From NCBI GenBank assembly GCA_019637315.1, contig JAHBVU010000004.1:205040-269039 (forward strand): a DNA stretch of 64,000 nt. The letters are read 5' to 3'. The stretch comes from Gemmatimonadales bacterium. Its GTDB lineage: Bacteria > Gemmatimonadota > Gemmatimonadetes > Gemmatimonadales > GWC2-71-9. This document shows positions 9,101 through 23,555 of the stretch, one piece after another; the first letter of the stretch is position 1, and every line of letters starts with the position of its first letter. Below the pieces are notes generated by a model that was given only the letters and a program-made list of their open reading frames with translations, had not been told where the DNA came from and made no database searches. A program made the position numbers and the translations under genes.

Positions 9101-9459
9101 CGCGACAATGGCACACATGCGGAATCAACACAAGCGGGGCTGCTTACTGCTGGGGCGCCGGGGGCGCCGGTAGACTTGGCAACGGATCATCGATTACGCG
9201 AAGGGTTCCTACTCCTGTCGCAGGTGATTTGGTTTTTACGTCGATCTCGGCGGGAATAGATCACACCTGCGGAATCACGGATATCGGAGATGCCTACTGC
9301 TGGGGAGGGGGAAGTTTGGGTGCCCTTGGCTCGGGATCTACCGTTTCAAGCGACGTACCTATACAAGTGACCGGTGGCCTGCGCTTCCCGGCTGCGTTGC
9401 CCGCCTTGCGGTTCAGCGCCACTGCAACTGGGCCACAAGATCGCCGTCCTGTGAGGTGA
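6115..9459 (+). CDS. Large lipoprotein: BIG2 domain, alpha/beta-hydrolase lipase and seven RCC1-like repeats
   Basis: From ATG 6115 the protein is about 1114 residues (upstream GTG at 5959 and later ATG at 6181 are alternatives). A lipobox (LFSVAC) precedes a bacterial Ig-like (BIG2) domain, VVVSPDSLRLEVGSSAPLQAV, then a ZU5-like sandwich. A lipase-type alpha/beta hydrolase follows, with VLVHGW as oxyanion region and the nucleophile elbow AHSMGG. After another Ig-like domain, the C-terminus has seven roughly 50-residue repeats of the form ISAGxxHTCxIxxxGxxYCWGxxxxGxLGNG, a Cys-rich variant of RCC1 beta-propeller blades. It is probably cell-surface attached. A lipid- or polymer-ester substrate is plausible; the RCC1 propeller is likely a binding module. 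The combination is unusual. Confidence 0.85.
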   Translation: MSLAMSGCLRSWSPTCVASGSWMAVLWLFSVACGSGDALQPPTPAPPPSAPVATVVVSPDSLRLEVGSSAPLQAVVRDTSGNPLNGRAVTWRSDDPAVVSVSMSGVVTAVSGGGPVQVTATSESQFGVARVWVHYPQSGTVGQKGGALSTASGAGVIVLSPGAVAGEVKVQLRDSQPETPRYAPLSASGVHLRLPLTGQGADYRAGTAKLTFALSRMPQPGAVVYVRAKFKGVADKFWAKANVVSDSRAEIAIPTEQLTDFTTLLGLDTLDVTFNVEEFVPSEAMSSLQSARTGSMPSATSEPGCPQLPAGLTLSNYYVACTGGVLRLIEPGKSGPSSKIGIVLVHGWLPSIGNGEDYLKEQGLLCENPASVSSTPATLISVVCSAPPAPDPNAALPVTNYFKHLLTALRADQASALRGAPIYGFDYQSYRDHFTSGAQLMDALRDTMDRNGLQGFVIVAHSMGGLIAREAARRLEDTSKAAQVILGVITLGTPHLGTPLVGMRIANFFSGVATPARTSLITGAARDERATLIAYGGHKTSQGQYLFTGTVLCLSSGLCRNDGVVPLGSALPSTFVGSGRVELLTPYEPCDHTELKEARCPSIANDDLYVTLRLLIGHLLRRAGAENLNFRVPPANTVARSRLGSVEIRVLDAIGTPIETGATFEVNLRLDANPTSATLGGTTTATAHNGVAVFDDLTIDKPGTGYTLAASLAGIADLVVTSRAFNVTAAPEGQGQFMVPISAGNHHTCAITISGHSYCWGWGSSGRLGNGSTMNRLTPTLVSGNYAFTMLSTMAGSFAATCAITTAGTAHCWGGSNSYQLGNGSLAESLVPTPVAGGFTFSQVSSGFHHACGITNNGEAYCWGGNAFGEIGSGSLSSARTPVRVISDVPFSSISAGAYHTCGISTSGVGYCWGEGFLLGTGTTTRSYVPVPIAGAHIFATISAAYNHSCALTTEGVSLCWGSRGNYGYLGDNSPDLSALMPVPTAGGHRWVAISARQWHTCGINTSGAAYCWGAGGAGRLGNGSSITRRVPTPVAGDLVFTSISAGIDHTCGITDIGDAYCWGGGSLGALGSGSTVSSDVPIQVTGGLRFPAALPALRFSATATGPQDRRPVR

Positions 9460-9600
9460 TCTGTTCGGTGATGGCACGAAGAGGACGCGTCAGCTGGCAA
9501 CAGCTGGAGGCACCGACGAGGAGTGCGTCCATCCGGCCGCGCCGACAGTGAAGCTGGGCACCACGCCTTGCCCCTGCGCGATGCTACTCCGGGACCGATC

Positions 9601-12743
<3,143 letters not shown>

Positions 12744-12747
<4 letters not shown>

Positions 12748-13472
12748 TCTTCAGCCTCCACGGGCGTATCTGAATCGGCCCCCAGCTCGTCAAACCCGGT
12801 CGCGTAGATTCGATAGCTCTCGGGCTCCATCTCAAACAGGATTTCGCTGGCCCTGAACTCGATCTCGAGAATCTGGATGGGGCCGTAAGTCCCATCGACC
12901 GATTCGTTGAAGGCTTCGTTCTCGTTATACAACGCTCGCGCGGAAGGCGGGGGCAGCCGATCCTGACGGTGGACGCGGTGCAGAAAGCCCACAATCGTAT
13001 CTGCGGCCTCGGCGGCGAGCAGGGCTTGTATCGACTCCATCAACGGACGCGGAGTGCCCGCCCCATGGGACGCAAAACCGCACTGATTCCGCAGCTCGCA
13101 GATGCCCTGAACCGCTGAACTCAAGCCATTCAGAGTCTGTGCAAGACTTCTTCGGGTCTCGACAGCATCGCTCGCAGATGCTGGTAGAAACGGAAGGTGA
13201 TTCGATGCCGCCTTAAATAGCTTGGGCAGGTCATCCGCATCGTCGAACACAATCGACCGCTCGCCCAATACCGCTCGGCAGACGCTTTCTACCAGTGTCT
13301 TGGCAAGATCGAAAGCGAGTCCGGGGTTCTCTGCTACCGCCAGTTCGAGCGCATAGACCTGTTGTTCGATGTGCACCAAGCCACAAGCTACCGCATCACG
13401 GGCCCCGTGCATGACAAACGGCGAAGTGTGGGCCACGGCGGCCCGTCCCCGTTCCGCGCTGGCGCTAGCCAT
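12744..13472 (-). CDS. Abortive-infection (Abi_C-like) C-terminal domain protein
   Basis: 242 residues without signal peptide or membrane segment. The central and C-terminal part matches the pattern of the Abi_C family: an [13 protein letters not shown] helix, [19 protein letters not shown], then [22 protein letters not shown] and an [14 protein letters not shown] helix. The ELRN...SHG stretch is typical of this HEPN-like helical fold, so an RNase-type or abortive role is possible, but that is inference. It starts 8 bases inside kwaB (13465-13472) and overlaps hsdR by 4 bases, so it is translationally coupled within the restriction operon. It could be an effector or accessory of the Kiwa pair, or simply a third defence gene. 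A profile search would be decisive. Confidence 0.75.
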
Positions 13473-14370
13473 TGATCTTCCTTAGGCTTGCCGCGCGGTA
13501 ACGCTCAGACTGCTCTCTTACGAGACTCACCTCATACCGACGCCGGTCGAGGACTTCGAGAAACCCCATCTCGTGGCCATTCGTGATGACAATCCTTCCC
13601 TTTGTTTCGGAAACCTCAACGCCCGTTTGATTGCAAAGCCTCTTCAGGAGCGACTTGTCGATCCTCTTGGTATCCGTCTGACCCAGGATCGAGGCAAGGT
13701 AGCGCGCAGCCCGCGGACGTTTGCGCGCGTAGGACTCGACACCGTCAAACTCCACGAATGGGAGATCCTTACGGATCGCTTTGATGTTCTCCGGAACAGC
13801 CTCAAGGACCGCGTGCTGCAGCTTGCTGACGAACTCGAAACCGCTTGGCCGCAAGATGTGCACGTGGGCCGAATCGACGAGGAGGTCGAAATCACTGTCC
13901 AGCTTGAAGACGTCGTCGGATATCATCTTTAGAGAATCTGAGACGAAGCGGATCAGGCGCTTCCGGAGAACCCCCTTAAACTGCGACGCGCGTCGGAGAG
14001 CGGTCAATCGGCGTTTCTTCTTGTCGGTCAGCCGCACGTAGTAGCAGAACACGTCGGCCGGTTCATCCAACGCACTGCTCACGATGTCTAGATTGGTCGC
14101 CTCGTGCAGCCCGCGAACGGAGGAAGCCATGTCATCCGTCAGGGTCAGATAGAGAAAATCTGTGCTCCCATGTTTCTCCGACGGTTCGTACTTCGCCGGC
14201 CCATCCTCGACCTTTTGCAAGGCTTCCCAGGTTTCATGCACCATCTCGCGGAGCGCGCGCTGCACGTCCGCGTCCACCGGTACCGCGACAAAGGTCTGCG
14301 CATCACCGTCATCCCGCCCGACGCCGAACTCCGTGAGTGTTACGTCTCCTAGATCGAACTCCAGCTTCAT
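13465..14370 (-). CDS. kwaB: Kiwa anti-phage protein KwaB (DUF4868 family)
   Basis: 301 residues, close to the length of known KwaB proteins. The middle and C-terminal parts carry the DUF4868-type pattern: FKGVLRKRLIRFVSDSL, then LDSDFDLLVDSAHVHILRP, EFVSKLQHAVLE, a lysine/arginine-rich stretch (ESYARKRPRAARYLASIL), and a closing FLEVLDRRRYEVSLV. In known Kiwa systems a small membrane protein KwaA works with this cytosolic DUF4868 partner, which acts on phage DNA processes. The ATG overlaps the kwaA stop by 4 bases (ATGA at 14367-14370). The neighbouring 188-residue membrane protein fits KwaA. The assignment is by recognition of the family; I cannot align it. Confidence 0.82.
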   Translation of the reverse strand: MKLEFDLGDVTLTEFGVGRDDGDAQTFVAVPVDADVQRALREMVHETWEALQKVEDGPAKYEPSEKHGSTDFLYLTLTDDMASSVRGLHEATNLDIVSSALDEPADVFCYYVRLTDKKKRRLTALRRASQFKGVLRKRLIRFVSDSLKMISDDVFKLDSDFDLLVDSAHVHILRPSGFEFVSKLQHAVLEAVPENIKAIRKDLPFVEFDGVESYARKRPRAARYLASILGQTDTKRIDKSLLKRLCNQTGVEVSETKGRIVITNGHEMGFLEVLDRRRYEVSLVREQSERYRAASLRKING

Positions 14371-14932
14371 GCCTCGGCCTCCAGATATACCGTGTCGCTC
14401 AGCCGATAGGCGACGATCCGGTCACCGGGGGCAAGGTTGACCCGCCGCGTGATGACGGCGTGGCGGGTCTTGCCGGTGAGCGGGTTGCCGTCGGTCGGGG
14501 GATAGACGGTGAAGACGCGAAGGCCACGCGCTGCGAAGATCAGGTTCATGTAATGCAGGTTCAGATGCCAGAACAAGAACACGATGAACGCCAGTGCGGC
14601 GACCGTCGCACCGAGGTCGCGCCACGTACCCAAGTCTTCAGAATAGAACGGCAGCAACATCGCGAAGAGGTAGACAAGAATGTGGTCGCGATGGTCGTCC
14701 GCCGTCCCAACTGTAAGCTCGCGTTTGTCAGCCTGCTTCCTCGCGATGCGGATACGGAGCCAGAGGAAAACGTTTGGCACGACCACCATTACCGCACAGA
14801 AACTGATGAACCAACGATCCGGAATGAGACTGTTCCCGCGAATCGCCCACAGAATGAAGAGCGGTGAGATGCTACTCAGCACCATCAGAAGCCGTGCGGT
14901 CTTCAGGCCCTCGCTGTGGGATACGACTGTCA

Positions 14933-14933
<1 letters not shown>
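14367..14933 (-). CDS. kwaA: Kiwa anti-phage membrane protein KwaA
   Basis: About 188 residues (ATG 14933, sharing one base with the hsdS stop as TGATG; a GTG three bases upstream is an alternative). Four hydrophobic segments are visible: LLMVLSSISPLFILWAI, WFISFCAVMVVVPNVFLWL, ILVYLFAMLLPFYS and LGATVAALAFIVFLFWHLNL. The C-terminus (TGKTRHAVITRR...IVAYRLSDTVYLE) is a soluble tail. This matches the size and four-helix layout of KwaA, the membrane component of Kiwa thought to sense infection at the envelope. Gene order kwaA-kwaB and the overlapping ends are as in known Kiwa pairs. Its placement between hsdS and hsdR is the notable feature. Confidence 0.82.
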
Positions 14934-16279
<1,346 letters not shown>

Positions 16280-16368
16280 TTCCACGCTCCCTCATTTCGC
16301 GGTAGCCGCTTGCTTCCCCGTTAGGCAGGTGATGCCAAGCTCCACCGTCGATTCACAGCACGTCACGA

Positions 16369-19060
<2,692 letters not shown>

Positions 19061-20238
19061 CCTCTCTAACCAGTTAGTACAACGTACCGGACGTCAGGGG
19101 CCCGTCGCGAGCCTGGGTAAATAACACGTTAAGCCGCCGCGCGCCGCGCTGACTGCACCAAACGGTTGATAGACTTTCCCATACTGGTTCCGGCCAAACG
19201 TCACCAACACGGTCACGACGTCACGTTCGTCGCCCCGACTGTTGTTCGAGGTTCTTGATAATGAGGGAATCGAGCGTGTCGGCAGAGATTCGGTGAAGGC
19301 CTTCTGCCCCCGCGATGAAGACTTCGATTTCGAGCCAAGCCGAAGGCTGAAGAACTTGACACGGAGAGCTGCTCCTGGTGATCGCCCGGTGCAGAGAACC
19401 TGAAGAGTCGGGGCCCTACCCTAGTTCAATCGTCGGTCAGCCTCGTCACCTTAGCAGAGCCACCATCTGCCGCCTGCCGCCCTACGCCATCGTGGGGGTC
19501 ATCCGATTATAGACCAGCGCACCGTCGTGGACAACGTTCGCCGACCTGTTGCCCTCACCCCCACAGGATACGTAGGCTTCGCCCCCGTTCCGTTACCATG
19601 CCGATCCAACTGTCCTTCGCTGTCCACCAAGCGTCCTCGAACGATGACACTTCCTCCGCATCCCTCCCCACCGTATCACGCTCATGGACCCGTGCCCACG
19701 TCCGAAACCATCGACCACCCACCTCCCCCAATCTATCCCATGGGTCCGACAGCGCCCCTCCCAGCCCCGTGTCCAGCTGTGCACATCGTCCAGGACCCAC
19801 CCCGACCAGCCCAGCTTCCCACCCCACCAACCACCCTCACGCCAGACCCCCAACCCCTTCCCGCAGCACGAGTTACGATCCCAAACCGAACCGCGCGACC
19901 CGCCCGCTCCGCAGCCCCATTCCCCGGTCCTTCAGCCCCGCCGTTACACCGACCATCGCGGTCCGCCACCGCGTCAGCCCCACCCGCGCACCAACCATCA
20001 CCCCCGACCCGCCCACGACACTTTCCCCGACCGCGCCCATCCGCCCTCATGCCCAGACAACTAGGCCTCGCATCCAGTTCACCAGCATCGAGGCGGTTCT
20101 GCCCACCTGGCACGCCCCTCGCATCCACCCCCTCGACCGCCCCGGCAGCCGCGGAGCCCGGCGGTACCTTGCCCCCGCACGAAGGGCACACCCGCCGCGG
20201 TCGGGTGCCAGCCAAGCAGATGGGAAAGGAGTAGTCGT
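19061..20238. other. Gene-free stretch with C-rich, G-poor tract
   Basis: The longest stretch without a supported gene, about 1.2 kb. The left part (19061-19250) should hold the minus-strand promoter of the hsd operon. Between 19173 and 19403 one plus-strand frame is open without a usable start and may be a decayed gene. From about 19546 to 20130 the plus strand is unusually rich in C and poor in G, with runs such as CCACCCACCTCCCCC, so several frames are open simply because stop codons are rare. One of these, 19527-20234, encodes a low-complexity Pro-rich product with no recognisable domain, and I do not call it as a gene. An AAAGGAG site at 20226-20232 serves the next gene. Confidence 0.55.
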
Positions 20239-20898
20239 ATGCGAAACGAGTTACGGATCAAGGTCGACATGGCAGTGCGGGTGCGCGACTTCCTCCGCGC
20301 CAACCCCTTCGAGTCGGCCAACGGCATTGCCGTCACCGCCCAGTTCGAAGAGCGCGTCGCCCGCGCCCTCGACCTGGTGGCCGAGGTCGATCGCGGCGAA
20401 ACCCTCCGGGCGGCGTCCGTCCAGCACAAGCACGCCGTCCGCACCCGGCTCCGCCGCGAGGCACTGCGCCACATCCAGCGGATCGGCACCGCCGCGGCCA
20501 AGGAGCTGCCGGAACTGCGCGGCCAGGTCCGCATGCCGCGCCAGCCCAGCGACCGGGAGTTCCGCGCCGCGGCCGGCAACATCGCGGCCGTCGTCACCCG
20601 GCACCGCGATCTGCTCGATCGCTACGGTCTAATCGAGCGGATCCCGGCGGAACTCGAGCAAGGGCTGGCCGAGTTCGATCGCATCACCACCGAGATCACC
20701 TCGGCGCGGATGACCCACACCGGTGCCCGGCTCGAACTCGCCGGCCTGGGCTCGGAGCTGATTGCCATGGTCCGCCAGCTCGACGGCATGATGCTCTACC
20801 GGTTCCGTGAGGCACCCTCGCTCAAAGGAGCCTGGGCCAGCGCCCGGAACGTGGCCTGGCCGCTCAACCGACCCAAGCCGGAAGCGCCAGCCGCATGA
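20239..20898 (+). CDS. Conserved helical hypothetical protein
   Basis: 219 residues, no signal or membrane segment, predicted mostly helical with alternating acidic and basic residues. The opening ELRIKVDMAVRVRDFLRANP and FEERVARALDLVAEVDRGE are followed by RTRLRREALRHIQRIGTAAAK. It looks like a multi-helix bundle. Good codon usage and an AAAGGAG ribosome-binding site just before the ATG support it as a real gene. It ends in a Pro-rich tail. A strong terminator follows 30 bases later. Function is unknown; the layout suggests a monocistronic gene. Confidence 0.7.
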   Translation: MRNELRIKVDMAVRVRDFLRANPFESANGIAVTAQFEERVARALDLVAEVDRGETLRAASVQHKHAVRTRLRREALRHIQRIGTAAAKELPELRGQVRMPRQPSDREFRAAAGNIAAVVTRHRDLLDRYGLIERIPAELEQGLAEFDRITTEITSARMTHTGARLELAGLGSELIAMVRQLDGMMLYRFREAPSLKGAWASARNVAWPLNRPKPEAPAA

Positions 20899-20927
20899 CC
20901 GGCATACTCAGCTGGCTCCGTAAGCCA

Positions 20928-20962
20928 CGAAGGGCGAACGCCACCTCTGCGTTCGCCCTTCG
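20928..20962 (+). terminator. Intrinsic terminator hairpin
   Basis: Perfect 14-base arms (CGAAGGGCGAACGC / GCGTTCGCCCTTCG) around a 7-base loop, 29 bases after the stop of the 219-residue hypothetical gene. The following bases (TCGTTTCC) are only weakly T-rich, but the stem is long and stable. Confidence 0.75.
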
Positions 20963-21080
20963 TCGTTTCCGGACGGACCGGCAGTAGCCCCTCGGCGAAC
21001 AACGCCATACCCCCTTTTTCGGGATCCGGCCCTCCACCCTTGCGGCCACCGCGTCCGAGCGCCATATCAAGGGCAGACGC

Positions 21081-21641
21081 ATGCGAGCCCTCGCCGCGTT
21101 ACTCATCCTGCTTGCGACCCCGGTCGCATGGATCGCCGCCCAGAGCGTCGCGCCCGGGCAACGAGTGCGCCTCATCTACACCCACCCCACCAAAGCCGAC
21201 ACCCTCCGCACCAGCGGAACCCTGATTTCCTGGGACACCACGGTTGTCCTGACCAGGGACATCAAGCCTGGGGCCGCCGCCGACACGGTGCGAGTGCCCG
21301 CGGCCGCGATCGCGCTCGTGGACGTCAGCATGGGCCGGAAGTCGCGGGCGGGCCGAGGTGCGTTGTACGGCGCCCTGGCCGGAGGCGCCGCAGGAGCAAT
21401 GCTGGGCGCGACCGCACACGAGGACTGTGCTGCCGGCGGCTGCTACTACACGATGCCAGTAGGACAAGCGATGGCGGGAGGCGCACTGGTGCTCGGTGCT
21501 GTGGGCGCGCTGGTAGGGTTGATCATCGGGTCGCTAGGCGAAGGTGACCAATGGGCAATCGTACCGCTGCCTGAGTCGACTTTCCGCGTGGGGCCGACAC
21601 CTCAGAGCAGCGTGGGGTTGACGTTTGCCCTGAGGTGGTAG
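21081..21641 (+). CDS. Secreted glycine-zipper hypothetical protein
   Basis: 186 residues. A Sec signal (MRALAALLILLATPVAWIAAQ) leads to a beta-type segment (GQRVRLIYTHPTKADTLRTSG ... DTTVVLTRD) and then a Gly/Ala-rich membrane-like region (GALYGALAGGAAGAMLGA and QAMAGGALVLGAVGALVGLIIGSLG) that resembles glycine-zipper outer-membrane-associated proteins. A Cys pair (EDCAAGGCYY) sits between the two hydrophobic parts. It is probably envelope-located. No specific function is recognised. Start at 21081 is the first ATG after the terminator region. Confidence 0.7.
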   Translation: MRALAALLILLATPVAWIAAQSVAPGQRVRLIYTHPTKADTLRTSGTLISWDTTVVLTRDIKPGAAADTVRVPAAAIALVDVSMGRKSRAGRGALYGALAGGAAGAMLGATAHEDCAAGGCYYTMPVGQAMAGGALVLGAVGALVGLIIGSLGEGDQWAIVPLPESTFRVGPTPQSSVGLTFALRW

Positions 21642-21781
21642 CTGACCTGCACCATCGACCTGCAGGCCTGGGCCAGCCGCCTGACCGGCGCACTCAGCTG
21701 GCCTCCCGTGAATCTGCCGCCTCTCATACTTAAGCACCTCACCCCTCTCCAAGTCGCCTTCGTTGGCTACCAATTGTTCCC

Positions 21782-21845
21782 TTGCACAACCATAATACGG
21801 CATATACTATTGATAATATTGTCAGTAACGATATATTATATATCG
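21782..21845 (+). promoter_or_regulatory. AT-rich promoter/operator of the nucleotidyltransferase pair
   Basis: An AT-rich island in otherwise high-GC DNA. A possible -35 TTGCAC (21782-21787) and -10 TACTAT (21805-21810) are 17 bases apart. A palindrome with 7-base arms, CGATATA TTA TATATCG (21829-21845), lies between this and the ATG at 21878 and is a candidate operator. Such an autoregulatory layout is common for toxin-antitoxin-like operons; the assignment is by inspection only. Confidence 0.45.
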
Positions 21846-21877
21846 CGATGAGCTGACTACAAGCCACAAGGTCCCAC

Positions 21878-22480
21878 ATGCTCCCTTCGGACATCGAGCG
21901 GGCGCTCCAGCTGGTGGGAGAGCTGCTCGCGGCGCGCCAGGTCAATTTCCGAATTGCCGTCATCGGCGGGTCAGCCCTGAACCTGCTCGGGCTCGTTTCG
22001 CGTGCCACCACCGACGTGGACATCTTAGCCTTCGGCAAGCCGCCTGACACTCGCGGAGCGATCGAGCTGGGCCCGCCCGAGGAGCCCCTCCCAGCGGCCC
22101 TCTCGAATGCCGCTGCCATCGTCGCAAAAGACTTAGGATTGGACCCTCACTGGCTCAACACCGGTCCTGCTTCTCAGTGGCAGACAGGTCTGCCACCAGG
22201 CCTCGAGGGTCGTGTTCACTGGCGACTGTATGGCGGCGCACTCTGGGTCGGCATCGTCGATCGCTACGATCTGATCTTCTTCAAGCTGTACGCAGCCGCC
22301 GACGATCGCGGCCCTTCGAGCGTGCATTTCCAGGACCTGATTGCCCTCCGTCCAACCGACGGCGAACTCGCAGCGGCCGCAAGCTGGGTCAGGAGTCAGG
22401 ATCCTGGCGTCGACTTCGGCAGAACCGTTTCCAACGTGGTTTCTCATGCCCAACAGTATCGCGATCGACTTCGCCGCTAG
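21878..22480 (+). CDS. Nucleotidyltransferase of the MNT/DUF6036-like type, candidate toxin
   Basis: 200 residues. The pattern GGSALNLLGL (residues 30-39) followed by TTDVDIL (44-50) is the GGS...DxD signature of the polymerase-beta-like nucleotidyltransferase fold, as in AbiEii, MNT and DUF6036 proteins. Such enzymes transfer nucleotides to tRNA or proteins, and many act as toxins or antitoxins. Its 3' end overlaps a winged-helix-like gene (22446-23405) by 35 bases, indicating coupled expression. In AbiE the antitoxin comes first; here the order is the reverse. The catalytic third Asp is not obvious to me, so activity is unproven. Confidence 0.72.
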   Translation: MLPSDIERALQLVGELLAARQVNFRIAVIGGSALNLLGLVSRATTDVDILAFGKPPDTRGAIELGPPEEPLPAALSNAAAIVAKDLGLDPHWLNTGPASQWQTGLPPGLEGRVHWRLYGGALWVGIVDRYDLIFFKLYAAADDRGPSSVHFQDLIALRPTDGELAAAASWVRSQDPGVDFGRTVSNVVSHAQQYRDRLRR

Positions 22481-23405
22481 CCTGCGCCAGGCAACCCTGG
22501 AGGTTATTTGGCGCCAGTGGGGAACGCTCGGTGCAACCGTGTCCAGCGGTGCCCCGACTCGGACAACCATCGATCCCGAGGCCCTGATCCTGACCTCGCT
22601 CTGGATGATGGATCACGAGCGACGCTTGGCAGACGTTATCTGGTCCTGGGTCGATCGCAACTCCGCTGTCATCAGTATTCAGCGCCTCGGCAACCTCCGC
22701 GTCGGCCTGCCGCCAATCGTGTCGACGCGCCTCGAGTCACTCGCCCAGGAGCGGGTCCGAAACGCCAGGGACGCTCGATGGCGTTCGCTCAGTTCGACCG
22801 ACGCTGCTCCCCTGAGCAAGCGAGCCGATAAGATCCGCGCTGTCGAGCCTCGGCTGACCTCGTGGGCCACCCTGATGGTACAGCTCCGAATGGGCATGGG
22901 TGTTGGCGTCAAGGCTGACGTGCTGAGCTTCATTCTCGGCCTCAACATGCACCTGCCTGAGTGGGCCAGTGTGACGATGATTGCAGACGCCATCGGCTAT
23001 ACCACCGCTGCCGTTCGCCGTGCCGCGGACGATCTGGCCCGAGCGCGCTTCATCCGCAACCTCGATACGGCCGAGTCCGATGGGGGCACCCGGATGTTCA
23101 GCGGGAACCCGTCGGCTTGGGCCGGTATCCTTGGCGTAAGCCCCACCATTCCGGCCTGGGGATACTGGCGGGAGCGGTATCGTTTCGTCATCGACGTGGC
23201 GACCTGGCACGATCACGAGCTCGAACACGCCACCACACCGTATGCTCGGGACGTCGCCGCACGCGAGATCCTCAAGCGTCACCGAACGGCGCTGCGCAGG
23301 GATCGGATCATCGACCCGTTCGAGTCGAGCAGCGACGGCTCGACGCTCGCCGATCTCGCCGCAGCCTCGGAGGCGCTGGCGAGGTTCTGGGTCAGTCACG
23401 CCTAG
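22446..23405 (+). CDS. Winged-helix-domain partner of the nucleotidyltransferase
   Basis: About 319 residues from ATG 22446, which begins inside the preceding gene; an upstream ATG at 22341 is in frame but overlaps further. A helix-turn-helix is visible in the second half: KADVLSFILGLNMHLPEWASV then IADAIGYTTAAVRRAADDL and ARARFIRNL, the usual arrangement of a winged helix with recognition helix. The N-terminal part is helical (ATLEVIWRQWGTL...PEALILTSLWMMDHERRLADVIWSW). It could repress its own promoter at the palindrome near 21829 and act as the antitoxin, like AbiEi. I infer this from domain content and pairing. Confidence 0.65.
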   Translation: MPNSIAIDFAASLRQATLEVIWRQWGTLGATVSSGAPTRTTIDPEALILTSLWMMDHERRLADVIWSWVDRNSAVISIQRLGNLRVGLPPIVSTRLESLAQERVRNARDARWRSLSSTDAAPLSKRADKIRAVEPRLTSWATLMVQLRMGMGVGVKADVLSFILGLNMHLPEWASVTMIADAIGYTTAAVRRAADDLARARFIRNLDTAESDGGTRMFSGNPSAWAGILGVSPTIPAWGYWRERYRFVIDVATWHDHELEHATTPYARDVAAREILKRHRTALRRDRIIDPFESSSDGSTLADLAAASEALARFWVSHA

Positions 23406-23555
23406 AACGAGACCGGATGTCCTTCACCGGTGTTGGTACGGGATCGAGCAATCTTTCGGCGGGGAGTACGCCAAGCTGGTCGAGAACGCGCAGATTCGGT
23501 ATACCGATCAGTTTGAGAACCGCACCCGAGGAATCTCTCAGTCTGCCGATGATCG

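Noticed and set aside
8330..9420. Periodic sequence considered as a CRISPR or DNA repeat
   Set aside because: The period (about 150 bases) is coding and diverged; it corresponds to seven RCC1-like protein repeats.
19527..20234. Pro-rich 235-codon plus-strand open frame
   Set aside because: It lies in the G-poor tract where stops are rare; two other frames are open as well; no signal, domain or consistent codon preference.
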